From positions 62,001 through 126,000 of the forward strand of contig JAGLUP010000002.1 in assembly GCA_023134715.1 (NCBI GenBank): 64,000 nt of DNA. Reading direction: 5' to 3'. Shown piece by piece: positions 1 through 7,631 of this stretch (positions within the stretch are counted from its first letter, which is position 1; each line of letters starts with the position of its first letter). The notes under the pieces are model-generated. The model saw only the letters and a list, made by a program, of their open reading frames with translations. It was not told where the DNA came from and searched no databases. This DNA comes from Candidatus Parcubacteria bacterium. Lineage in GTDB: Bacteria > Patescibacteriota > Minisyncoccia > Minisyncoccales > JAGLUP01. A program made the position numbers and the translations under genes.

Positions 1-37
1 TTTTCTGGTGACGGCAGATATATATTGAGGTGAAAGA

Positions 38-457
38 ATGGATATTGGTCTTATTAGCAGTATGGCAATACTTTTTCTACTTGGAATGGTAGGATTGGCA
101 AATGCGACACTTGCAGAAGAAAAAAATAGACGAGCTGTGTCCGCTGGAATTGGAATGATTGCGTGGCTTGCCCTTGGTGCCACAGCTACGACTCAAGTAA
201 TGGATGCAGGTTCTCCAGCAGGGATTGATGAGCTAAAGATCGGTGGAGAATATCATGTCAATTATGTAGAGTATTCTTGCGCATCGATTGACTTGCTCCT
301 TCAGGCAGTAGAAGAGGATGAAGAGAAGACAGAACCAATACATGTAAGGATAGAAAGATCAAGGAGACAAGACTACTTGAATCAACATGATATGGTTATT
401 GTGACGAACGAGAAAAATCTAAAAATTACCCGTCGTCATGATAACGCAATGGGCTAA
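38..457 (+). CDS. Small membrane protein, unknown function
   Basis: I do not recognise this 139-aa protein. Residues about 5-25 form one hydrophobic helix, and a second hydrophobic stretch (about 34-52) follows a short charged loop. The rest is soluble and rich in Glu and Arg, so it is probably a two-helix membrane protein with a cytoplasmic or surface tail. The ATG is preceded at the usual distance by a GAGGTG ribosome site. It is followed by a structured AT-rich stretch and another small membrane protein gene that starts with the same ribosome-site type. No function is assigned. Confidence 0.6.
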   Translation: MDIGLISSMAILFLLGMVGLANATLAEEKNRRAVSAGIGMIAWLALGATATTQVMDAGSPAGIDELKIGGEYHVNYVEYSCASIDLLLQAVEEDEEKTEPIHVRIERSRRQDYLNQHDMVIVTNEKNLKITRRHDNAMG

Positions 458-460
458 ATT

Positions 461-540
461 TTTTCTTTCTTTTTTTCTTTTTTCGAGCTCAGAAAAATGT
501 ACAAGACCCGACCTCGTACATTTTGTGGGTTGGAAAAAAG
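461..540. repeat. Structured intergenic block, copy 1
   Basis: A pyrimidine-rich run ending in cttttttcgag and the string tttgtgggttggaaaaaag both recur after the next gene (about 888-937). In this copy a 9-bp perfect stem (aaaatgtac at 492-500 pairing with gtacatttt at 514-522) sits between them. It may be a small RNA, an attenuator or a terminator variant. I cannot tell which. Confidence 0.4.
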
Positions 541-711
541 CAAACAAAAATAAAAAAAACAGTTCTTTAAATAAAAAAACCCTCCTTCGTTAAAACTATG
601 GAGGGCAAAGAAAGAAAGAGAAAACAACAGAGAAGCCATCCCGGGGGACACCCCGGTGGATATGAATCTTACTCTTCCGGCAAAGATTGGAAGAAAAAAG
701 AGGTGAAAAAC

Positions 712-882
712 ATGGATAGAAAAAATATATTGATTGTTATGATATTCCTGATAGTGGGGAGTTTAACGACAATCATTGCGTCGCTAATAAGCACAGGCAC
801 AGTGAATAAAGAACTATTGGAAATTATATTTAATGTAGACGCGCTCATTCTCGTCTATGTTGGAATATTAAGCATTCATTAG
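712..882 (+). CDS. 56-aa membrane peptide
   Basis: The start is taken at the ATG at 712 because GAGGTG lies just upstream. The longer open frame from 598 runs through obviously structured untranslated sequence (a cccggggg/cccggg hairpin near 640-660). The peptide has two hydrophobic segments (about 5-25 and 37-55) joined by a short polar turn, so it is a likely small inner-membrane protein. It resembles no family I know. The flanking duplicated blocks suggest that this gene and the one before it share a regulatory layout. Confidence 0.5.
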   Translation: MDRKNILIVMIFLIVGSLTTIIASLISTGTVNKELLEIIFNVDALILVYVGILSIH

Positions 883-887
883 TTTCT

Positions 888-937
888 CTTTCTTTTTTTC
901 TTTTTTCGAGTCCATAAATATTTGTGGGTTGGAAAAA
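888..937. repeat. Structured intergenic block, copy 2
   Basis: This is the second copy of the block seen after the first gene: the same pyrimidine run with cttttttcgag, then tttgtgggttggaaaaaag. The 9-bp stem-loop of copy 1 is replaced here by a short AT spacer. Confidence 0.4.
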
Positions 938-939
938 AG

Positions 940-1012
940 AGGTTAGAGATGCTCTCGTCCTGCATCTTTGCTCTCTCCTAGACGTAGGATGGGAGCTTCT
1001 CTGACCTTTTTA
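940..1012 (+). terminator. Long stem-loop followed by T-run
   Basis: The arms aggttagaga (940-949) and tctctgacct (998-1007) pair with one wobble. Inner pairs (gagatgc/gcatc and similar) could also form, and five T residues follow. It could terminate the small-gene unit or form a small structured RNA. Confidence 0.4.
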
Positions 1013-1041
1013 AAACAGCCCCGCTAAGCGGGGCTGTTTTT
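1013..1041. terminator. Rho-independent terminator between convergent units
   Basis: A GC-rich hairpin with arms aacagccccgc and gcggggctgtt and a 2-nt loop, with A-tract and T-tract on the two sides. It can serve both the rightward small genes and the leftward dnaB-recR unit that ends at 1056. Confidence 0.8.
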
Positions 1042-1055
1042 CATTCTCTTGTTTT

Positions 1056-1640
1056 TCATTCTCTTCTTTGGAGAGCGCTTTTAAGGGTTTCCTTATCAGC
1101 ATATTCTAATTCCGCGCCAGTCGGCAAACCGCGGGCGAGGTGAGTAATTTTCCTGCCTAACGGCTTTAAAGCGCGCTCTAAATAAAGTATTGTCGCTTCA
1201 CCTTCTGTGGTCGGATTTAAAGCTAAAATTATTTCTTTGAAATTAGCTTTTTTTATTCTCTGAATCAACTCCTTTATTCTTAATTTTTCAATATCTTGCT
1301 TTTTAAGGGTTGAAACCGTGCCTCCTAAAACAAAATAAAAACCTTTATAAGTTTTTGTTTTTTCAATTGAGATTAAATCAGTTTCTTTTTCTACTATGCA
1401 AAGCAGGGTCTTATCTCTTCTCGGGTCTAAACAAATCTCACAAAATTTCTGGTCTCCCTCATAAGAATTAAAGCAAAACGTACAAATTTTTATCGCTTTT
1501 TTTAATTCTAAAATTGAATTAGTTAAATTCTCAACTTTCTCTACGGGAAGATGGATTAAATAAAAAACAAAGCGAGCTGCTGTGCGCGGTCCAATCGTGG
1601 GAAATTTACTAAATTCATCAATAAGTTTCTGCTTTTTCAT
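1056..1640 (-). CDS. recR: Recombination mediator RecR
   Basis: RecR works with RecO/RecF to load RecA at gaps and breaks. The protein shows the family order: an N-terminal helix-hairpin-helix (motif PTIGPRTAAR), a C4 zinc finger (Cys 53, 56, 67, 70), a Toprim domain, and the conserved C-terminal motif NPTTEGEATILYLERAL. I chose the ATG at 1640 (194 aa) because family members place the hairpin motif about 15 residues in. A TTG at 1679 would add 13 residues. Either start overlaps the 3' end of dnaB upstream, so the two are probably translationally coupled. Confidence 0.93.
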   Translation of the reverse strand: MKKQKLIDEFSKFPTIGPRTAARFVFYLIHLPVEKVENLTNSILELKKAIKICTFCFNSYEGDQKFCEICLDPRRDKTLLCIVEKETDLISIEKTKTYKGFYFVLGGTVSTLKKQDIEKLRIKELIQRIKKANFKEIILALNPTTEGEATILYLERALKPLGRKITHLARGLPTGAELEYADKETLKSALQRRE

Positions 1641-2994
1641 ATTTTTCAATAGTTCGGAAACAAGCTCTTTGTTCGTCAAAATATAATTTTATCATTCCTA
1701 TGGGTCCATTCCTATGCTTGGCAATAAGAATTTCAGCAACGTTTTTCTCGGCATCGTCTTTATATCTATCCGGCCGATGAATAAATAAAACCACATCCGC
1801 GTCCTGTTCCAATGCGCCGGATTCGCGAAGATCAGACAAGCGAGGAATTGGAGGAGTGCGCTGTTCCACTGCCCGAGAAAGCTGGGAAAGAGCTAAAACA
1901 GGTATATTAAGCTCGCGAGCCAGACCCTTCAAAGACCTTGAGATTTCAGTCATCTGCTGGACTGTGCTTAAATGCGGACTCCGAGATTCCATCAATTGCA
2001 AGTAATCAACAACAATCATGCCCAGCCCATGGCTGGCTTGAAGCCGCCTTGCCATTGCCCTCATTTGTAAAATACCAGAAGTAGCCGCATCATCAATAAA
2101 AATCGGCACTTCAGATAAAACACCGATTGCCTGGTTGATTCTGCTAAAATCATTATTTTCTCCTTCGCTGGAGAGACGGCCAGTTCTTAATCGCCATAAA
2201 TCAATATTAGCGTGAGAAGCAATCAATCTGTCCACTATTTGGTCTTTTGCCATCTCTAAGCTAAAAATTCCTACCGGCAATTTTTCCTTAGTGGCAATAT
2301 GGCGGGCAATATCAAGAGATAAAGAGGATTTTCCAAAACTTGGCCTTGAAGCAAGAATTATAAGGTCTGACTTTTGTAATCCGGCTAAAACATTATCAAG
2401 GTCTTTAAATCCAGTTGAAAGCCCTCTTAAATTCTGTCCGTGCTTTGAAAGCTCATCTATTCTTTCAAAGGCCTCTTCTAATGTGCTTTTTATCGGCACA
2501 AAGGCCTGGCTAAGAGATTTTTGAGCTATGCTGAAAACTTTTTTTTCCGCTTCGTCTAAAAGCAAATCAACATCTTCTGTTTCTTTATAGCCCATAGAGC
2601 CAATATCCTGGCCGACTTCAATTAAACTCCGCAAAATTCTCTTTCTTTGAACAATCTTAGCGTAATTTGAAACATTAGAAGCAGTGGGAACAGAGTTTAT
2701 TAAATCAGTTAAATAGCTTCTTCCCCCGATTTGTTCTAATTGATTTTTTTCTCTAAGTATATTAGTAACCGATACCAAATCAATTGGCTCACTTTTTTCA
2801 AAAAGCTCAAGTATTGTCTGAAAAATTTTCTGATGAATGTTTTTATAAAAATCGCGAACAGTTAAAAAATCAGCTACTTTAATAATAGCGTCTTTGTCTA
2901 ACATCAAAGACCCCAGCAAACATTGTTCTGCTTCAATATTCTGAGGCGGCAATCTATCAGGCAATTCAAGATTTTTTGGAGAATTATCGTTCAT
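1618..2994 (-). CDS. dnaB: Replicative DNA helicase DnaB
   Basis: This is the hexameric 5'-3' helicase of the replication fork. The N-terminal DnaB domain starts with the typical LPPQNIEAEQCLLGSLMLD region. The RecA-like core carries Walker A ASRPSFGKSS (about 215-224), Walker B ending in VVDYLQLM, and the C-terminal LRESGALEQDADVV motif. The length (458 aa) is normal and no intein is present. The start is ATG at 2994. It is the first gene of a leftward unit with recR. Confidence 0.96.
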   Translation of the reverse strand: MNDNSPKNLELPDRLPPQNIEAEQCLLGSLMLDKDAIIKVADFLTVRDFYKNIHQKIFQTILELFEKSEPIDLVSVTNILREKNQLEQIGGRSYLTDLINSVPTASNVSNYAKIVQRKRILRSLIEVGQDIGSMGYKETEDVDLLLDEAEKKVFSIAQKSLSQAFVPIKSTLEEAFERIDELSKHGQNLRGLSTGFKDLDNVLAGLQKSDLIILASRPSFGKSSLSLDIARHIATKEKLPVGIFSLEMAKDQIVDRLIASHANIDLWRLRTGRLSSEGENNDFSRINQAIGVLSEVPIFIDDAATSGILQMRAMARRLQASHGLGMIVVDYLQLMESRSPHLSTVQQMTEISRSLKGLARELNIPVLALSQLSRAVEQRTPPIPRLSDLRESGALEQDADVVLFIHRPDRYKDDAEKNVAEILIAKHRNGPIGMIKLYFDEQRACFRTIEKYEKAETY

Positions 2995-3038
2995 ATCTTT
3001 ATCTTTCAGTATATCTAATCTTTAAAAAATTTCAACCC

Positions 3039-3066
3039 TTTACAAAAACTTAAAATCAAGTATGCT
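3039..3066 (+). promoter_or_regulatory. sigma70-like promoter of the first TFB-like gene
   Basis: TTTACA (3039-3044), a 16-nt spacer and TATGCT (3061-3066) lie about 60 nt before the gene. The archaeal-type factor therefore appears to be transcribed from an ordinary bacterial promoter. Confidence 0.45.
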
Positions 3067-3128
3067 TAAATTAGTTCAATGAGAAGAGAATGCTCTTTAA
3101 GAACTGAAAATTAAAAGAGGTGATAAAA

Positions 3129-4400
3129 ATGATAGCTGAAGCTATAATGACTAAAAAATCTATAAATGAAAAACCTGCATGTCCGGACTGCGGAAGTAGG
3201 CAAACAATAACTGACTATAAACATGGTGAAATAATTTGTAAGTGTGGTTTGGTTTTAAATGATACATTATTTAATTTCGGACCCGAGACAAGAGCATACG
3301 ACCAGGAAAAAATGGATAAAGTAGCGAGAACTGGCAGTCCTTTAAAATTTGCCAAACAAAATTTAGGATTGACGACAGAAATAGATCATTATGATAGAGA
3401 TATTTTGGGAAGATCAATTCCAACTGAAAGAAAAGCTCAACTCTATCGTCTAAGGAAATGGCAAAGAAGAGCAAGAATGGGAACATCTGTTGACAGAAAT
3501 CTTTCTATAGCATTGCCAGAGCTTGATAGAATGTGCGGACATTTAAACATTCCCAATAATATCAAGGAAGAATGCGCTCAGCTTTATAGAAAATGCGTAA
3601 AAGAAAGAATAGTCAGAGGAAGATCAATAGAAAGCGTAGTCGCGGCAGTAATATATTTAATATCAAGACAGCGTAAGCTTCCAAAAATCCTTGATGAGTT
3701 GGAAAGTGTGTCTGGCGTCAAGAAAAAAGATATTGGAAGGAGTTATAGAATAATTTGCAGAAGAATGAAGATAAGAATGCCAGTGACTACGGCGGCAGAT
3801 TATATATCGAGATTAGCAAGCAAAGCAGGGGTCTCGGGAGAAACACAAGCAAAGGCGATAGAAATACTTGAGAAAGCAAGAAAAGACGGAACGATAAGCG
3901 GAAGAGTGCCTATAAGCATGGCGGCGGCAGGAATATATTTAGCCGCAGAAATGACGGGAGACGAGAATGCCAAACAAATTAAAGGAATTTCAGGTGTTTC
4001 TGAGATGGGAATAAAAAATAGATATAACGAACTAAAAAGATTTATTGACAGAGACAATGGAATAGAAGTATTGCTTGAAGAAGAGATAGAAACATTAGAT
4101 GATATGCTGGGGAAGGTAGAAAAGAAAAAGATTCTGCTAAAATTTGCCGATGAGTTAGAGTTGTCAGACGAAACAAAAAAAGAAGCAGTTGAGATTCTGG
4201 AAAAAGTTATGGAAAATGGCTTTAAGCTGGATCCAAGAAAAAATATCAATGGATACATAGAAGCGGCAATTTATCTTAGCGCCATGGACAATGAAAAAAT
4301 TTCTCTATGGAAGATAGAAAAGGTTACCAAAACTTCAAGCACAATAATCTGGGATAGGAAAGAAAAAATAAAAAAAGCGTTAATAGGAATAGAGCAATAA
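3129..4400 (+). CDS. TFIIB/TFB-like transcription factor, copy 1
   Basis: This protein strongly resembles archaeal TFB, which bridges TBP-bound promoters and RNA polymerase. It has an N-terminal zinc ribbon (Cys 18, 21, 37, 39), a B-reader/linker with GPETRAYD and GLTTEID, and two cyclin-like repeats (about 120-215 and 222-305). These contain near-verbatim TFB motifs such as RNLSIALPELDRM, RGRSIESV, KKDIGRSYR and the recognition-helix region GVSEMGIKNRYNEL. Archaeal TFBs end there at about 300-320 aa. This one runs to 423 aa and appears to add a third cyclin-like repeat (about 332-418). The second zinc knuckle is CKC, one residue short of the usual CxxC. The start is ATG at 3129 behind AGAGGTG. 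A GTG inside the ribosome site is rejected. Confidence 0.88.
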   Translation: MIAEAIMTKKSINEKPACPDCGSRQTITDYKHGEIICKCGLVLNDTLFNFGPETRAYDQEKMDKVARTGSPLKFAKQNLGLTTEIDHYDRDILGRSIPTERKAQLYRLRKWQRRARMGTSVDRNLSIALPELDRMCGHLNIPNNIKEECAQLYRKCVKERIVRGRSIESVVAAVIYLISRQRKLPKILDELESVSGVKKKDIGRSYRIICRRMKIRMPVTTAADYISRLASKAGVSGETQAKAIEILEKARKDGTISGRVPISMAAAGIYLAAEMTGDENAKQIKGISGVSEMGIKNRYNELKRFIDRDNGIEVLLEEEIETLDDMLGKVEKKKILLKFADELELSDETKKEAVEILEKVMENGFKLDPRKNINGYIEAAIYLSAMDNEKISLWKIEKVTKTSSTIIWDRKEKIKKALIGIEQ

Positions 4401-4416
4401 ATTGCTCTTTTTTTTT
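4391..4416 (+). terminator. Rho-independent terminator
   Basis: The arms agagcaa and ttgctct with a short loop are followed by nine T residues. It overlaps the last codons of the first TFB-like gene. Confidence 0.75.
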
Positions 4417-4446
4417 GATTTTAAATCACTCTATCTAAAATTTACC

Positions 4447-4475
4447 TTGCCAAACAAATGAGTCTGTGATAGTAT
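4447..4475 (+). promoter_or_regulatory. Possible sigma70 promoter of the second TFB-like gene
   Basis: TTGCCA (4447-4452), a 17-nt spacer and TAGTAT (4470-4475). A TTGACA at about 4488 followed by AT-rich sequence is an alternative. Confidence 0.35.
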
Positions 4476-4544
4476 TATTACAGTAATTTGACAATTATAT
4501 AATTAATAATTACTGATGAATGAAAAATAAAAGAGGTGATAATA

Positions 4545-5801
4545 ATGAATAAATGTAAAGGTTGCGGAGGTTCAGAAAAAATCACAGACTATAAACATGG
4601 TGAAATACTTTGCAAAAAGTGTGGTTTGGTTTTGAATGATGCGCTATTTGATACTGGACCCGAATGGAGAGCATTTGACAAAGAACAATCAGATAAACGA
4701 GCGAGAACAGGCGGCCCTTTAAAATTTGCCAAACTAAATTTAGGTTTAACAACAGAGATAGACAAATACGACAGAGACATTTTAGGAAAACCGGTTCCCA
4801 CTATAAGAAAAGCAAAACTCTACAGATTGAGATACTGGCAAAGAAGGTCAAGAATGGGAACATCTGTTGACAGGAATCTTTCTATAGCATTGCCTGAATT
4901 AGATAGGATGTGCGCGTATCTCAACATTCCCAACAATATTAAGGAGGAATGCGCCCAGCTTTACAGAAAATGCGTAAACAAGAAAATAATCAAGGGAAGG
5001 TCAATAGAAAGCGTAATTGCCGCAACAATATATCTGATTTCCCGAAATCATAAAATGCCAAAAACTCTTGAAGAGCTTGAAAATGTGGCAGGTGTAAAGA
5101 AGAGGGATATTGGAAAGAGTTATAGAACAATCTGCAGAAGATTGGGCATAAAAATGCCAGTGATTACAGCCGTGGATTATGTGCCAAGATTAGCAAGTGA
5201 AGCAGGAATTTCCGGGGAAACAACAGCCATAGCAATGAAAATGCTTGAAGACACAAGAGAATCTGGAGCGATAGCAGGCAAGGTGCCTATAAGCATGGCA
5301 GCTGCAGGCGTATATTTAGCCGCAAGAATAACAGGAGATAAAAAGTGTCAAAAGATTAAAAGTATTGCAGGTATTTCTGAATCTGCGATAAAAAGCAGAT
5401 ACGTCGAGCTTGAAAAAATTATTAATGGAGAAGTATTGCTTGAAGATATTGACACGGGGATTACAGAAAAAAGAAAACCTGAAGAAGAGCCGACATTAGA
5501 TGATATGTTATGGAAGATAGAAAAGAAAAAGATTCTGCTAAAATTTGCCGATGAGCTAAGATTATCAGACAAAACAAAAAAAGAAGCAGTTGAGATTCTG
5601 GGAAAAGTTATGGAAAATGACTTTAAGCTGGATCCAAGGGAAAATATCAATGGATATTTAGGAGCGGCAATTTATCTGGCAGACAAAAACAATGATAGAA
5701 AATGCAAGCAAAAGGGAATTGCGCTCATTGTCGGCGTATCAGTTCCGACAATTTCATACAAAGGAAAAATAATAGAGGGGAAACTCTCTTCTTTTTTTTG
5801 A
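4545..5801 (+). CDS. TFIIB/TFB-like transcription factor, copy 2
   Basis: This is a tandem paralogue of the preceding gene (418 aa). Its zinc ribbon is canonical (Cys 4, 7, 23, 26 as CxxC/CxxC) and the B-reader is the textbook GPEWRAFD followed by ARTGGPLKFAK. Two cyclin repeats follow, with RNLSIALPELDRM, KGRSIESVIAATIY, KKRDIGKSYR and ISESAIKSRYVELEK, then a third cyclin-like segment starting at KKKILLKFADEL. The third segment is much closer to that of copy 1 at the nucleotide level than the N-terminal half is. The start is ATG at 4545 behind AGAGGTG. No TBP homologue is visible in the window. Whether these act with bacterial RNA polymerase, or as DNA-binding proteins only, cannot be read from the sequence. 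Confidence 0.88.
   Translation: MNKCKGCGGSEKITDYKHGEILCKKCGLVLNDALFDTGPEWRAFDKEQSDKRARTGGPLKFAKLNLGLTTEIDKYDRDILGKPVPTIRKAKLYRLRYWQRRSRMGTSVDRNLSIALPELDRMCAYLNIPNNIKEECAQLYRKCVNKKIIKGRSIESVIAATIYLISRNHKMPKTLEELENVAGVKKRDIGKSYRTICRRLGIKMPVITAVDYVPRLASEAGISGETTAIAMKMLEDTRESGAIAGKVPISMAAAGVYLAARITGDKKCQKIKSIAGISESAIKSRYVELEKIINGEVLLEDIDTGITEKRKPEEEPTLDDMLWKIEKKKILLKFADELRLSDKTKKEAVEILGKVMENDFKLDPRENINGYLGAAIYLADKNNDRKCKQKGIALIVGVSVPTISYKGKIIEGKLSSFF
5771..5797 (+). terminator. Terminator overlapping end of second TFB-like gene
   Basis: agaggggaaactct forms a short 4-bp stem, with an interrupted T-run after it. It is weak but placed exactly at the end of the gene. Confidence 0.45.
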
Positions 5802-5854
5802 TTTTTGGAAAATATATGATATTATAAAATTATAATAAGCTTAAAAATAATTTT

Positions 5855-6454
5855 ATGAATATAAAAAAACAGGATATAATTGCGGCTTTTATAATCGGCG
5901 AAGCAGACGCTTTGCTTATGATTCTAATTGCTAAAAATATTGGCTGGGACTTTGATTTAATTAAATTCACGCCAATTATTTTGCCAGTTTTAGCTGTTTT
6001 AGGAATTATTTTCGCTAATTACTTAGGAAAAAAGATTTTAGCTATTTTCCAAGCAGCTAAATTTGCTTTAACCGGAACATTGAATACTTTTATTGATTTA
6101 GGCGTGTTAAACCTTTTAATGTTAGTTTTTGGTGTAAGCTCTGGAATGCTTTATTCGGTGTTTAAAGGAATGTCTTTTATCGCAGCCACAATTAATAGCT
6201 ATCTTTGGAATAAATTCTGGACCTTTGAAAAGAAAGAAACAGCAGTTTCCACAAAAGAATCTTCCCAATTTTTTGCTGTTGCCGGCATAGGCCTTATAAT
6301 AAATGTTGCTGTTGCTTCTTTTGTGGTAAATATTATAGGCCCTCAATTTGGAATCTTCCCAGAACTCTGGGCAAACATTGGCGGAGTTATTGCTACGCTT
6401 ACTGCTATGTTCTGGAATTTTGTTGGCTATAAATTCATTGTGTTTAAAAAATAA
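5855..6454 (+). CDS. GtrA-like membrane protein
   Basis: GtrA-family proteins are small four-helix membrane proteins, often thought to move lipid-linked sugars during cell-surface glycosylation. The C-terminal 130 residues carry the family landmarks: KFALTGTLNTFIDLGVLN, then NSYLWNKFWTF, and a final NFVGYKFIVF. An extra N-terminal pair of hydrophobic segments (about 8-25 and 38-57) precedes the domain. Two bases separate its stop from the dnaX start, so the two genes are probably cotranscribed. Confidence 0.8.
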   Translation: MNIKKQDIIAAFIIGEADALLMILIAKNIGWDFDLIKFTPIILPVLAVLGIIFANYLGKKILAIFQAAKFALTGTLNTFIDLGVLNLLMLVFGVSSGMLYSVFKGMSFIAATINSYLWNKFWTFEKKETAVSTKESSQFFAVAGIGLIINVAVASFVVNIIGPQFGIFPELWANIGGVIATLTAMFWNFVGYKFIVFKK

Positions 6455-6456
6455 TT

Positions 6457-7575
6457 ATGTCATTAGCTTTATATAGAAAATACAGGCCAAAAACCTTTGC
6501 CGAAATTATCGGGCAGGAGCATATTGTTAAAACTTTAACTAACGCGCTCTCTTCAGAAATGATTTCCCACGCTTATTTATTTACAGGCCCTCGCGGCTGC
6601 GGCAAAACCACAATAGCTCGTTTATTGGCTAAAGCGGCAAATTGTGAAACCCGAAAACCAAATGAATTTGAGCCCTGCAATAAATGCTCTTCCTGTATTG
6701 AAATTAATGAAAGCAGGTCAATTGACTTAATTGAAATTGACGCGGCTTCTCACAGGGGAATTGACGATATAAGAGAAATAAGACAGGGGATTAAGTTTGC
6801 TCCCACAAAATCAAAATACAAAATTTTTATTATTGACGAATGCCATCAGTTAAGCAAAGACGCGGCAAACGCTTTACTGAAAACATTGGAAGAGCCGCCA
6901 GCTCACGCTATTTTTATTTTAGCCACAACAGAAATTCAAAAAATGATTGCGACAATTCTTTCCAGATGCCAGCGATTTGATTTCTGGAACCTGACCATGC
7001 CGCAAATCATCCAACGATTAGAATTTCTTTCTGAAAAAGAAAAAATAAAAATTGAAAAGCCGGCTTTAGAGCTTATTGCTTTGCAGGCAAGGGGATCTAT
7101 CAGAGACGCTGAAAGCTTGCTTGACCAGGTTATTAGTTTTTCCAGCGCTTTAGACCAGAAAGCGGAAATAAAAACACAAGAAATTAAAGATTTATTGGGA
7201 ATTGTTGATTTAAGTTCAGTTTCGCAATTCGTTGATTTTCTTGTTGAAAAAAACATTTCTAAAACAATCAACTATTTGCAGGAAATTCTGGAAAAAGGCA
7301 AAGACCCGCAGGAATTTACTAAAACCTTGATTAGTTATTTAAGGCAGGGACTGCTTTTAAAAATCAGCCCTGATATGCAAAATCATCTAAGTATTGGCTT
7401 AACAAAAGAAGAACTACAAAAACTTCAAAATCAAGCAAATGGTTTTTCAGAGCAGGAATTGCAAAAACTTTTACAACTTTTTTTAAAAGCGGAAAACCAA
7501 ATAAAATATTCTTCAATCCCTCAACTGCCAATAGAATTGGCAATCGTTGAGGCGATTGGCTTGGAGAAAGAATAG
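6457..7575 (+). CDS. dnaX: DNA polymerase III gamma/tau subunit
   Basis: This is the clamp-loader ATPase of the replisome. It has Walker A GPRGCGKTTIARLLAKA, the zinc module with three closely spaced Cys (CNKCSSC after an earlier Cys), Walker B IDECHQL, and the sensor/arginine-finger motif SRCQRFDF. At 372 aa it covers domains I-III only. There is no tau-type extension, so only a gamma-like protein is expected unless a frameshift extends it. Confidence 0.93.
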   Translation: MSLALYRKYRPKTFAEIIGQEHIVKTLTNALSSEMISHAYLFTGPRGCGKTTIARLLAKAANCETRKPNEFEPCNKCSSCIEINESRSIDLIEIDAASHRGIDDIREIRQGIKFAPTKSKYKIFIIDECHQLSKDAANALLKTLEEPPAHAIFILATTEIQKMIATILSRCQRFDFWNLTMPQIIQRLEFLSEKEKIKIEKPALELIALQARGSIRDAESLLDQVISFSSALDQKAEIKTQEIKDLLGIVDLSSVSQFVDFLVEKNISKTINYLQEILEKGKDPQEFTKTLISYLRQGLLLKISPDMQNHLSIGLTKEELQKLQNQANGFSEQELQKLLQLFLKAENQIKYSSIPQLPIELAIVEAIGLEKE

Positions 7576-7587
7576 TGTTGTGTTTTT

Positions 7588-7628
7588 GAACCACGATGAT
7601 ATAATAAAGACAAGATAAAGCGTGGTTC
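7588..7628 (+). promoter_or_regulatory. Promoter flanked by 8-bp inverted repeats
   Basis: gaaccacg (7588-7595) and cgtggttc (7621-7628) are perfect inverted repeats around a TATAAT (7600-7605), just before the next ATG. The layout would suit an operator or an mRNA hairpin over the start. Confidence 0.45.
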
Positions 7629-7631
7629 ATT

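Noticed and set aside
598-711. N-terminal extension of the 56-aa membrane peptide
   Set aside because: The sequence is a run of hairpins and low-complexity codons, and a GAGGTG ribosome site sits directly before the internal ATG at 712.
3120-5801. Assembly chimera with an archaeal contig as the explanation for the TFB-like genes
   Set aside because: Both sides within a few hundred bases are bacterial, the ribosome sites and promoters match the rest of the window, and the proteins have their own unusual extension. Reads would still be needed to exclude it fully.
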